Of a DNA stretch of 64,000 nt, positions 34,006 through 44,880 are shown piece by piece. The stretch is from contig JAPDRO010000005.1 in the NCBI GenBank assembly GCA_030247885.1, forward strand, positions 124,001 to 188,000, read 5' to 3'. Made by a program: the position numbers and the translations under genes. Numbering within the stretch: the stretch's first letter is position 1; each line of letters begins with the position of its first letter. Source of the stretch: Taxawa tesnikishii (nom. ined.). Taxonomy: Eukaryota > Ascomycota > Dothideomycetes > Dothideales. A model generated the notes under the pieces. It was given only the letters and a program-made list of their open reading frames with translations. It made no database searches and had not been told where the DNA came from.

Positions 34006-35252
34006 TCAATTCGAAAGGGTGACAGGCTCGCGCGATCGCATTGCGTGGACATCCTCTAAATCCACTAGGTTAGCAGGATCGCTCTCATCGCCTCCGTATT
34101 CACGGAGGATCCTCTCCACCATCTCAGCGATCGAGAGATCGGCAGCACTGTGTTCCACTTCCTGTGGGACGAAGGGACCAACACTACTGTCCCCTCGCTC
34201 TTTCCTCTCCCTGGCCTTCCCGCCAGACCTCTTCTTCTTCATCTCCTTCATCTTCTTTTGCTTAGGCTGTTGCTCCTCCTCGGCGATGCTGGCCTCCTCA
34301 CCGGAACCGTCGTCTGCACCAGTATCGTCGATTGCGCCATCGTCGTCTGCACCGGGATCAGACGGTACAGGTAGGAAACGAACGAACATCTCCGGCGCAT
34401 ATTCCGCCTCCAGTGCCCACTCCAGCTCCGTCAGATCGCCATCAGCTGAGAACAGGAACGTTTGCCGATCCAGCGTGCGTACGTCACGGCGAAAAACGTG
34501 GTCCTCTACTGGGCACGGCACAAATATCAGGGGGCCCTGGATTCGCCCTGGTGGAATTTCCATAACTGTGAGAGAGTGAGAAGACCTTTCCACTTATCTG
34601 ATATCGTTTCCATCTGGCTCCACGTACCTCCCGGAACAGCTGGAGATCTGTGAGCTGGGCTTTACTTGTGTGGATGATGACCTGTAACGTTCTATGTTGG
34701 ACAGTAAGATGACCCAGTTTGTCCGCTAGCGCTATGCGGATCTGTAGGCAGTGAGACATGAGGCAAACGAATCGCCACAACCGTTTCCGGAAGTCTCGAT
34801 CGCGAGTGAGGAGGCTACCAAGCCCAATGCAGATGGCTTTGTCGATTTTGGAGAGGTTGGTATGCCGGCGCAAGGTATCATTGTACTCCGTCGTAGTCTC
34901 CATGGAAAGGTGGCGGTTGTACGCTTGATCGTACAGCTCCATGAATGCCGAGACGCTCCATTCGCCGGGAAGCGGCTCGGGTGTATGAGTGATGTTAACA
35001 ACGTATTGGTCTGGGAGGTAATGCGGACCAGCTGGCTCCCATTCCCTGTCAGCGATGTGGGTATTTGGTCTCGTCACCGTCTCCTTTCGGGAAGTCGGTG
35101 GTCTTTTTGCTAATGAGGGGAAGCTCTTCCTGCCGGCTTTGATATGGTATCTAGTGGTTGCTCTCTGCAATTAGTCAAGGCCAGTTGGAGGGTATACTGC
35201 ATGACAACATCAACACATACGCTCCATTGGGTACGAATGGGATTTGGGCCAT
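34006..35252 (-). CDS. SRR1-like domain protein (tentative)
   Basis: Best model has three exons: 35252-35221, 35164-34628 and 34565-34006 (introns 56 and 62 bases), about 376 aa. The N-terminus (MAQIPFVPNG) is followed by a basic region. The central segment KIDKAICIGLGSLL, then RRLWRF-type helices and a later strand RQTFLFSADG, resembles the SRR1-like domain of fungal hypotheticals (CIGLGS and TFLF are its strongest landmarks). The C-terminus is acidic, then Lys-rich (KKMKEMKKKRSGGK), then an amphipathic end. Two single bases appear to be missing: at GGGG 35117-35120 (restores GRASPSLAKR) and in the GGGCCC region near 34531-34536. Each restored exon block is then a multiple of three. Alternative: acceptor use further downstream removes the second anomaly. 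Confidence 0.5.
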
Positions 35253-35751
35253 TATATTTCCTCGCGGTGGGATGTCCTGGCAATTGGATGCAATGGTAGA
35301 GGCACGGTAGATGTGACGCTTGAGCTCAACCAGCACGTAGACGGTAAGAATGCTGCCTTGTTATCGCAGTGGACTGTATGGTTTGGCAGAGTGTTGCAAG
35401 CGCCGAATAAGAGTTCTCGATTCTTTTCCGAATCCAAATTGGGAAGTGACTGTGGTAGCTGGCTGGGGAATTTAGGGCCATGGTAAGCATAGACAAAAAG
35501 TGGAAAGTGGCAGGGTTGAGTTGAACCGCTAGGTGCTAGAGTGCGGTTTCCAAAGAATATGCAACAAGGAAAGTTTATTCATGCACAACATGGCTTCCAG
35601 CACGACGTTCACCTTTTAACGTAAGCTCAGTGGAAACCGCCTGAATGATCTATAGGACGAAGGGCGCATCTTTCACAGTCAAAAAGAACCTTTCGGAGCG
35701 TTCGTAGCGTAGGTACATACAAGATGTATTCTTGGAGTGCTTGCCGAAAAG
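35253..35751. other. Spacer between SRR1-like and GST genes
   Basis: 499 bases, containing the promoter of the SRR1-like gene and the 3' UTR of the GST gene. No gene is seen. Confidence 0.4.
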
Positions 35752-37037
35752 TTAAACATTCGTAGAACGCAAAGCAGCCGCAGCAGCAGGCACTTCCTGA
35801 TCCAATGGTAAGATGTTCGGCTCAGGCCCAACAGGCGTGATCGAAAATGGGTTGATCTGCTTATGACTCTTGGTATAGTGGCTCTTGATGTGGGTGAACT
35901 CGGTCGTGGTGCCAAAAGCATCCACATTCCAGTAAAGGTTCCGCACCCACCTGCCGATAGTTAGCGAACGCCACCACAGCGACAGTAGAAGAGAGTTTAC
36001 TTGTGCAGGTTTGGGTAACCGCTCCTGATGTCGCGGATGTTGCACTTGAAGTGCTGCACGTAGACGGGGTCGAATCGGATGATTGTAGTGTAAAGACGAA
36101 TATCGAGCTCCGTGATCTTGTCACCAAGGTAGTATGGCCCACTGCTCTTCGAAAGGTCCTCCTCGGCACGGTCCAGCGACTTGAACAGTGTCTTGACGTT
36201 CTTCTCGTACGCCTCTTGAGTACTGGAGAAAGGTCAGCTCCTACCAACGGCCGAACAAGACGAGTACTGACGTGGCAAATCCGGACTTGTAGACACCGTT
36301 GTTGATATCGTTGTAAGTCCATTCGTTAGTCTCGTCGATTTTCTTTTCTAGGTCTTTGGGCAGGAGGTTGATGCTCTTGTACTTCTCTGGGAGCTGATCG
36401 TCGAAGCATGTATATAGCATGCGGATGATCTCGCTGCTCTCGTTGTTGACGATGCGCTTCTGCTTCACATCGTAGAGCGTAGGCACGGTAAAGCGTCCAT
36501 CGTAGTCGTTGTTGTTTTCGAAGTAGATGTCGCGCAGGTGAGTGTATCCTTCATGGATCGGATCCGGATGGGTGTTACCAGGCACGTCTTCGTCTGGCTT
36601 GGCAAATCGCCACCCTGGAAACGCGTCAGTACACTGCTGACTGCGAAGCAAGAAGCGGGTTTGGATGGATACCCTTCTCAAGCATCTCCCAATGCACCGA
36701 CGTGTATGGAAGGAACTCCTCCAGACCCTTCAGCTTTCTGACAATGAGCACACGGTGGGCTGGGAAGTGAATTAGTCTCCGATCACATAAAGGACACAAT
36801 AACCGTACCCCATGGGCACGCGTATGAAACGTAAAGGTGGTATCGGCCCTTCTCAGCAGGGAACTCTGCACCGGGCTCATTCTTGATGAGGTCTCTGAAG
36901 GTGGACTGCTGGCGCTTGAACTCGCCGCTCTTGTCCTTGGGGTCTACCCAGTTCAAGATGTCTTTCTTCTGCTGGCCTTCGGTCTGCATTCATCAGTAAC
37001 GAGTCGATCGGATGGATGATGCTACACTGACCGACAT
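35752..37037 (-). CDS. ECM4: Glutathione S-transferase omega-like / glutathionyl-hydroquinone reductase (ECM4/GTO family)
   Basis: Six exons: 37037-37032, 36983-36809, 36759-36673, 36614-36272, 36222-36001, 35950-35752, with introns of 48-58 bases, total 1032 bases and 343 aa in an intact frame. The first coding exon is only six bases (Met-Ser), in a CCACCATG context. The thioredoxin-fold N-domain carries the catalytic YACPWAHR motif (Cys nucleophile, about residue 57), then the PTLYD and [11 protein letters not shown] glutathione-binding segments. The all-helical C-domain follows ([20 protein letters not shown]). These enzymes reduce glutathionyl-hydroquinones and act as thiol transferases, in cytosol or mitochondria. 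It is divergent from URA2 with about 460 bases between start codons. Confidence 0.93.
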
Positions 37038-37499
37038 GGTGGAGGCGAGACGGACTGACGGTAGATGTAGCTTTACTTGCTGGGCACGGCGGAGGAAGGT
37101 GAGCATGTACGGAGAACTGGTATGAACAGGACAGACTCAGGAAACATATACAAGGGTTATATATTGCAACGAAGTACGGCAGATGTACTGATATGTGCAG
37201 CTTCACTCGCTGATCTCATACTGACTAATCTAATCAAGATCGACGCTGGGATCCCACATCCGGGACCCATAAATCTCTACACAGAAGCACCACCAATGAC
37301 AGATGCGGATAATCGTTCGGCTCCATGCCGGCAAATCTCCAGTCAGAAAATGGGAAAAAAGGGAACGCATCATCTCGCCAAGAATCGTGGGGAAGGGTAC
37401 CTGAAAAAGTCAAGCAGCTGAGAAGGGCTTCTCTTCTCCTCTTCTCCTCTCCTCCTCCCCAGCCCAAGGCTTCGATCCTACTACATCATCTCTTCTATC
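37038..37499. promoter_or_regulatory. Divergent promoter region of GST (ECM4-like) and URA2
   Basis: 462 bases between the two start codons. A strong CT-rich tract (37425-37460) directly precedes the URA2 ATG, a common core-promoter feature of highly expressed filamentous-fungal genes. No specific factor site is claimed. Confidence 0.45.
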
Positions 37500-40400
37500 A
37501 TGGCTGGCCAGACGGAGGAGAGGCTGATCGCCCTCGAGGTGAAGGAGGGAAGTGAGACCATTCGTCTCTGCCAGGGAAAGAGCTTCGGTGCTGAGCGAAG
37601 CGTTGCTGGCGAGCTGGTCTTCTCGACCGGTATGGTGGGATACGAAGAGTCTGTTACTGACCCTTCGTATCGCGGCCAGATCTTGGTCCTGACCTATCCT
37701 CTGATCGGCAACTACGGTGTTCCATCTAGGGAGGAGAGGGATGCTCTTCTCAAGGATCTCCCAGCCCACTTCGAAGCAGCTGAGATTCACATCGCCGGTC
37801 TGGTTGTCGCCGACTACTGCGGAGAGGACTTTTCTCACCACCTGGCTACCTCTTCCCTGGGAACATGGCTCAAGGAGCAGAACGTCCCAGCCGTGTACGG
37901 CGTCGACACTCGAGCTCTTACCAAGAGGATACGGGAGAAGGGAAGCATGCTCGGCCGTATGCGCATGCAGATCCCAGGCGAGCTGGACACCAGTGCCCTT
38001 AACAACGCCCTCTTGAAGGTTCCAACGAACAGACCCAATGGCACCCTTACTCCAGGCGCCATCACCCCTGGCACACAGACACCCGTGATGAACGGGCACG
38101 TCTCACGGGCAGTGTTCGAAGACATCCCTTTCTCTGATCCCAACACCAAGAACTTGGTCGCAGATGGTGAGATTGTTGTTCCGATCATGTATGAACTGGC
38201 GGCTAACGCTGCTCTATGTAGTCTCAATCAAGTCCCCACGCAAATATTCCCCGAACCGTCCACAGCCCTTAAGCATCCGTCTGGTAGGCCCGTACGTATC
38301 GTGTGCGTTGATGTGGGTCTCAAGTACAACCAACTGAGATGCCTGGTCAATCGGGGTGTAGAAGTCGAGGTTGTGCCATGGGACTACGACTTCCCACGCC
38401 TTGCGGGGAAAGAGTATGACGGTCTTTTCATCTCCAACGGACCAGGTGACCCAGCGATGATGAAGGATACGGTCGAACACATCAGGACTACCATGAAAGA
38501 AGCACGCATACCAGTCTTCGGTATTTGTTTGGGACACCAGCTGCTTGCCCGTGCGGCTGGAGCGGATACGGTTAAGATGAAGTTCGGAAACCGCGGCCAC
38601 AACATTCCCTGCACGAACCTTCTGTCGGGAAGGTGTTACATTACCTCGCAGAACCACGGTTTCGCCGTGGACGCCCGTACTCTTCCGCAGGACTGGACTG
38701 AGCTGTTCGTCAATGCCAACGATGGCAGCAACGAGGGTATCCGCCATGTCAGCCGCCCATACTTCAGTGTGCAGTTCCACCCTGAGAGCGCTCCTGGCCC
38801 TCATGACACTGAGAACCTGTTCAACGTCTTCATCGACACCGTCACGAAGGTCATGAACGACCCCAGCCTTATGCACCAACCGGTCAAGTTCCCCGGTGGT
38901 GATCTTGCCGAGAATATCCAGAAGGCGCCCAGAGTCACTCCTAAAAGGTTCTTGTTCTTGGTAGTGGAGGTCTGAGTATTGGACAAGCCGGGGAGTTCGA
39001 TTACTCTGGTTCGCAGGCGATCAAGGCCTTGAAAGAGGAGGGCATCTATACTATTTTGATCAACCCCAACATCGCCACCATTCAGACTTCGAAGGGTCTG
39101 GCTGACAAGGTTTACTTCCTTCCAGTCAATGCAGACTTCGTTCGCAAGGTGATCAAGGCGGAACGTCCAGACGCCATCTATTGCACCTTTGGTGGTCAGA
39201 CTGCCCTTTCGGTCGGTATTCAACTCAAGGATGAGTTTGAAGCTTTGGGTGTAAAGGTTCTCGGTACGCCTATCGAGACCATCATCACCACCGAGGACCG
39301 TGAGCTCTTCGCTCGCAGCATGGAGTCCATCGGTGAAAAGTGCGCCAAGTCTGCCTCTGCCAACAACATCGACGAAGCAATGGCTGCTGGAAAGCAGATT
39401 GGCTTCCCTGTCATTGTTCGTGCAGCCTACGCTCTTGGAGGTCTTGGAAGTGGTTTCGCCCACAACGAGGCCGAACTACGCGACCTTTGTAACAAAGCTT
39501 TCGCCGCAAGCCCTCAGGTTCTCATTGAACGCAGTATGAAGGGATGGAAGGAGATTGAGTACGAAGTCGTTCGTGACGCACGCGATAACTGCATCACTGT
39601 GTGTAATATGGAGAACTTCGACCCTCTGGGTATCCACACTGGTGACTCCATCGTCGTTGCACCATCTCAGACTTTGTCCGATGAGGACTACAACATGCTC
39701 CGTTCTACAGCGGTTAACGTCATCCGGCATTTGGGTGTCGTGGGTGAATGTAACATTCAGTATGCACTCAACCCCGATTCCAAGGAGTACTGCATCATCG
39801 AGGTCAACGCTCGTCTATCGCGTTCGTCCGCCCTGGCCTCCAAGGCTACCGGCTACCCACTCGCATTCATCGCTGCTAAGTTGGGTCTCGGCATCCCGCT
39901 GAACGAAATCAAGAACACCGTCACAAAGGTGACTTGCGCATGCTTCGAGCCTTCCCTTGACTACGTCGTTGTCAAGATTCCAAGATGGGACTTGAAGAAG
40001 TTTACTCGCGTCTCTACGCTTCTCGGCTCTTCCATGAAGAGTGTTGGTGAAGTTATGAGCATTGGCAGGACATTCGAGGAGGCCATCCAGAAAGCAATCC
40101 GCTCCGTAGACGTCAGCAACCTGGGCTTCAACCAGACGAAGGCCCTCATGTCGATCGATCAGGAGTTGCAGACACCCTCCGACCAGCGAATGTTTGCTTT
40201 GGCCAACGCCATGTATGCCGGCTACTCCGTCGACAAGATTTGGGAGATGACGAAGATCGACAAGTGGTTCCTGCGGAAGCTCAAGTCTCTGAGCGATTTC
40301 GGAAAGTTTATGGAGTCTCGAAAGGTTCAAGACGTGTCGCCATTGGAGTTCAGACGTGCTAAGGAACTCGGTTTCTCGGACCGTCAACTCGCAAACTTCT

Positions 40401-43365
40401 GGGGCACCAGCGAGCAGACCGTCCGCAGGTCCAGGTTGGAGAGTGGAATCAGGCCGGTGGTGAAGCAGATCGATACCGTGGCAGCCGAGTTCCCGGCCTT
40501 CACCAACTACCTTTACATGACCTACAATGGAACCGAGAGCGACATCGACTTCAATGACCACGGTATCATGGTTCTCGGCTCTGGCGTGTACCGCATCGGT
40601 TCTTCCGTAGAGTTCGATTGGTGCTCCGTCAGAGCTGTTCGCACCCTTCGCGACAATGGCTACAAGACCGTCATGGTTAATGTGAGTTGTATCTTTTCCT
40701 TATTTCTTTTGTGTTCGACCGGACGCACGTGGGCGTCGGACGTTGCGGCCGCCAAGTCGAGCCCCGTTCTCGAATGATGGGGCAACCATACTAACCCAGA
40801 CTTTGCTTCTCTGCATTCTTATAATACCTTTTGCTCTTGCTCACCATCCTATTGCTATTGCTGACCCTCGTAGTTCAACCCGGAAACCGTAAGCACAGAT
40901 TACGATGAAGCTGATCGTCTCTACTTCGAGAACATCACACTGGAGACGGTGCTTGATATCTACGAGCTCGAGAGGTCCAGCGGCGTTATCCTCTCCATGG
41001 GCGGTCAGACACCAAACAACATCTCGCTTCCATTGCACCGTCTCAACGTCAGGATTTTAGGCACTTCGCCTGAAATGATCGACACCGCTGAGAACCGCTA
41101 CAAGTTTTCTCGCATGCTTGATCGCATCGACGTTGACCAGCCTCAGTGGAAGGAGCTGACTGATATCGAGGAGGCGAAGAAGTTCTGTAATGCCGTCAAA
41201 TACCCAGTGCTTGTCAGGCCTTCATACGTGTTGTCCGGAGCCGCCATGAACACAGTGTACTCGGAGCACGATCTGGCAAACTACCTGAACCAGGCTGTCG
41301 AGGTGTCCAAGGAGCACCCTGTGGTCATCACCAAGTACATTGAGGGTGCGAAGGAGATTGAGATGGACGCTATCGCCCTGAACGGCAAGATGATCCAACA
41401 CTTGATCTCGGAACATGTCGAGAACGCTGGTGTGCACTCTGGAGATGCTACTCTGATCCACCCACCACAGGACCTCGACCCTGAAACCATCCGCCGTATT
41501 GAGGACGCCACGAGGAAGATCGGTGACGCTCTGAACGTCACTGGTCCCTTCAACATTCAATTCATTGCCAAAGACAACGATATCAAGGTCATTGAGTGCA
41601 ATGTCAGAGCTTCTCGTTCATTCCCCTTCGTGTCGAAGGTCATGGGTGTCGACCTGATTGAGATGGCTACCAAGGCGATGGCCGGCTTGCCCGTCAAGGA
41701 ATATCCACCTCTGAATCTTCCACCGGACTACGTTGCTGTCAAGGTGCCGCAGTTCTCATTCTCTCGCCTGGGTGGCGCCGATCCCGTCATGGGTGTTGAG
41801 ATGGCATCCACTGGTGAAGTCGCCTGCTTCGGTCGGACAAAGTACGAGGCGTACATCAAGGGCTTGATCTCCACCAACTTCCGTTTGCCGAAGAAGAACA
41901 TTCTTCTGTCCATTGGATCCTTCAAGGACAAGGCCGAACTGCTGCCTTCGATCAAGAAGCTTCACGAACTGGGTTTCAACCTCTTCGCTACCGCTGGTAC
42001 AGCTGACTACCTCGAGGAGCACGGCGTGTCCGTCAAGTTCCTCGAAGCGTTACAGGACGATTCGCAGCGCACTGAGTACTCTTTGACGCACGCGCTGGCG
42101 AACAACCTTATCGACCTCTACGTCAACTTGCCCTCCTCCAACCGTTTCCGCAGACCTGCCAACTACGTGAGCAAAGGCTACCGGACTCGGAGAATGGCTG
42201 TTGACTACCAGACACCCCTGGTGACCAACATCAAGAACGCAAAGATGTTGATCGAGGCCATCTCTCGCAACTACGATCTTGAGATCAGCAAGGTCGACTA
42301 CCAGACTTTTGCAGAGGTGCCTTCGCAGGCAATGGTCGTGCCGCAAGCCAAGGCTTCGCCGTCATTGACTGAGCTTTTGCACAACTCGCCACTCAAGAAC
42401 AGAGACATTATTTCCGTCACTCAGTTCAGCAAGGCAGAGCTCCACCTTCTTTTCACTATCGCATCGGAGATGCGTCTGGGTGTCGAGCGTGACGGTGTCC
42501 TTGACACCTTGAAGGGCAAGGTCCTCTGCTTGATGTTCTACGAGCCTTCCACTCGTACATCGGGTTCCTTCGACGCTGCAATGAAGCGTCTGGGTGGCCA
42601 AACCATGCTCATCAACGAGTCGCACTCTAGCACGAAGAAGGGTGAAAGTCTGGCCGACACCATCAGGACGCTCGATCAGTATGGTGATGCCATCGTCCTT
42701 CGTCACCCAAGCGACGACAGTGCAGACATTGCCGCCAAGGCTGCCGATCACCCTGTCATCAACGCCGGTAACGGCTCGCGCGAGCACCCAACCCAGGCCT
42801 TCCTCGATCTCTTCACTATCCGTGAGGAGTTGGGTAGTGTCAACGGCCTGACCATCACTTTTGTCGGTGACCTCCGCTACGGCAGAACCGTACACTCTCT
42901 CTGCGAGCTGCTGAGGCACTACAACGTCTCCGTACAGCTTGTCGCACCACCAGAGCTCTCCGTTCCTTCCAAGGTCCGCAGAGCACTCGAGTCCCGCGGC
43001 CAACTGTCTGCCGAATCAAAGGAGTTGACTCCGGAGATTGTCGCCAAGTCCGATGTGCTGTACTGCACCCGCGTCCAGAAGGAGCGCTTCGACGACTTGG
43101 AGCTTTACGAGGCGGTCAAGAACGCGGTCATCGTGAGCTCGGATACCCTGCGTCACGCAAAGAAGAACATGATCGTCATGCACCCTCTGCCCCGCAATGA
43201 GGAGTTGAGCAAGGAGGTCGACGACGACCCGAGGGCGGCGTACTTCCGACAAATGAGATACGGAATGGTAAGTTCTTCGCGTCTGAGCCGTGCTTGTGCA
43301 TTTGTACTGACGTTTTGCGATAGTTCGTCCGTATGGCGCTGTTGGCTTTGGTCATGGCCTCCTAA
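37500..43365 (+). CDS. URA2: Multifunctional pyrimidine-biosynthesis protein URA2 (GATase-CPSase-ATCase), lacking the dihydroorotase-like domain
   Basis: Four exons: 37500-38166, 38222-40681, 40874-43267, 43324-43365 (introns 55, 192, 56 bases), about 1854 aa. Order: glutamine amidotransferase (Cys in FGICLGHQ, His-Glu in QFHPESAPG), two carbamoyl-phosphate synthetase halves with ATP-grasp folds ([28 protein letters not shown]), the regulatory MGS domain ([10 protein letters not shown] to KVDYQT), then aspartate carbamoyltransferase ([37 protein letters not shown]). It makes carbamoyl aspartate, the first committed steps of UMP synthesis, under UTP feedback. Fungal Ura2 is usually about 2200-2270 aa because an inactive dihydroorotase-like domain sits between MGS and ATCase; here only about 40 residues lie there. 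Two missing bases, at CCCC 38249-38252 and AAAA 38943-38946, interrupt the frame. Confidence 0.95.
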
Positions 43366-44421
43366 AATTTATAAAGACTGTCTCTTAGATGGATGGACAT
43401 GGCGTTTGTTAGGGTTGTATAATAAACTCTTGAGGCATTTGTACGGAGTTTGTACAGTGATGATGTTCATGAGTCTGGTCGTAAGATATAGATGTATGGT
43501 GTATAGAGAGTCGGCCTGTTATAGCCGTTATGTTTTACCGATTTCTGTGGTTATCTATTTTTAGTACTCATCGTACTTTCTAGCATGGCTGGGTACTTTT
43601 AGGAACAACCCCTCACGGCCGTGGGAGCCAGAGGCTCTAGACGTATAATACCTTCGATTGTCTCCTGAGTTCTGGACAATCCTGTGCTTCTCTTCCTCTT
43701 TCCTTGTCGTCATACGCTATTCACCCGCGAGCTAATCTTGAGATGTTAGCTATATCACCAAGCCTCGGCGGTCAGGCTGCCTTGCGCATCAAATGTCCGT
43801 CCCGCCCGTGCGTCCAATCCCCTCCGTCGGCCAACCCGGGCTTGTTCGTCTCAGGCAGCCCTCCTGTCCTTTCATTACCTCAATTCAGCCTTGAGGCTTG
43901 TCTTAGGCGAGCTGATGACAACCTCATGGGAGCTGTTCTCAGCATTGTGGCTCGTTTGAGGGTTATATCGAAGTGTTAGTGGTAGGTCTCGTCGCAGCAA
44001 GCGAAACCCAAGCAAAGCCGAGCCCCAGGCCAGCTATCGTACCACTTCAGCCGCCGATAAAACAACACCTCCTGACCGCTGTAATGGTGTGTGCGCGTGT
44101 GCTGTCATGTTAGGGTGAGTGGATGTCTCACCAGTCCCTATCGCACCATCGCCTCATCCGTTTCGCGGTTTCTCAACATCCAGATTTGAATTTTCGTCAG
44201 GGTCCACTTAACGAAGACCTTGCGGCAGTCCGACGCCAGGTATATGTCAGTAAACTTCCGTCAGCTTGTCCAACGAACTGTCACTCTTCACCTTGTCGCA
44301 TATATATCACGGTCGATGCATCTCGCAGGACGCCTGCTCATAAATACTCCCTGAGCCAAGCCTCGCTTTGACTGCCTTCGTCAACCGTTACCTTTTCCTA
44401 CAGATCGAAACAGTCACGACA
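43366..44421. other. Intergenic region downstream of URA2
   Basis: About 1.06 kb holding the URA2 3' UTR and the upstream region of the next plus-strand gene. No gene or repeat is recognised. Confidence 0.45.
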
Positions 44422-44880
44422 ATGTCGCAACCACTTCTACCAACCGCGGCCAAGCCGGCGTCTGCAGATTCCGCACCATTTTCATTCCTGGATCTCCCTG
44501 GCGAGCTGCGCAACCGCATCCACAAGCTCGTTGTCGCGCAAGACACGACCTCAATCTGCGCTTACCTGCCCGTTCCAGAATTCGCCTCCCAGCCGGCATG
44601 GACGAACACGAACCGTCAGATCCGCAATGAGAGCCTGGGCATGTTTTACTCTTCCAACGGTTTCACTCCGTGCCAGCATTGCGCGCGCCCGCGCTCAGAT
44701 AGTAACAAGGAGCCGGACGATATGCGCCTGCGCGCTTGCATCTCTGCTGTGAGGCAATGGTGGAATGAGGTCACGCCGGAGAACAGAGAGGCTGTCAAGG
44801 CGGCTCCATTATTCGACGAGGTTGCCAATCGCCCAAAAGCCCGGTGTTTAATTCTCAACACCGTTCCTGAGGTTCAATGA
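44422..44880 (+). CDS. Small protein with F-box-like/2EXR-type N-terminus (hypothetical, 152 aa)
   Basis: ATG 44422 to TGA 44878-44880. Residues about 22-60 (FSFLDLPGELRNRIHKLVV) match the LPxELRNxIY motif opening the large family of fungal F-box-like/2EXR hypotheticals. This is followed by the typical second landmark (QPAWTNTNRQIRNESLGMFY, then SSNGFT). The C-terminal part has no further known domain. Related proteins are usually 200-300 aa, so this copy may be short or its end may be displaced by a base error. Function unknown; an adaptor role is only a family-level guess. Confidence 0.6.
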   Translation: MSQPLLPTAAKPASADSAPFSFLDLPGELRNRIHKLVVAQDTTSICAYLPVPEFASQPAWTNTNRQIRNESLGMFYSSNGFTPCQHCARPRSDSNKEPDDMRLRACISAVRQWWNEVTPENREAVKAAPLFDEVANRPKARCLILNTVPEVQ

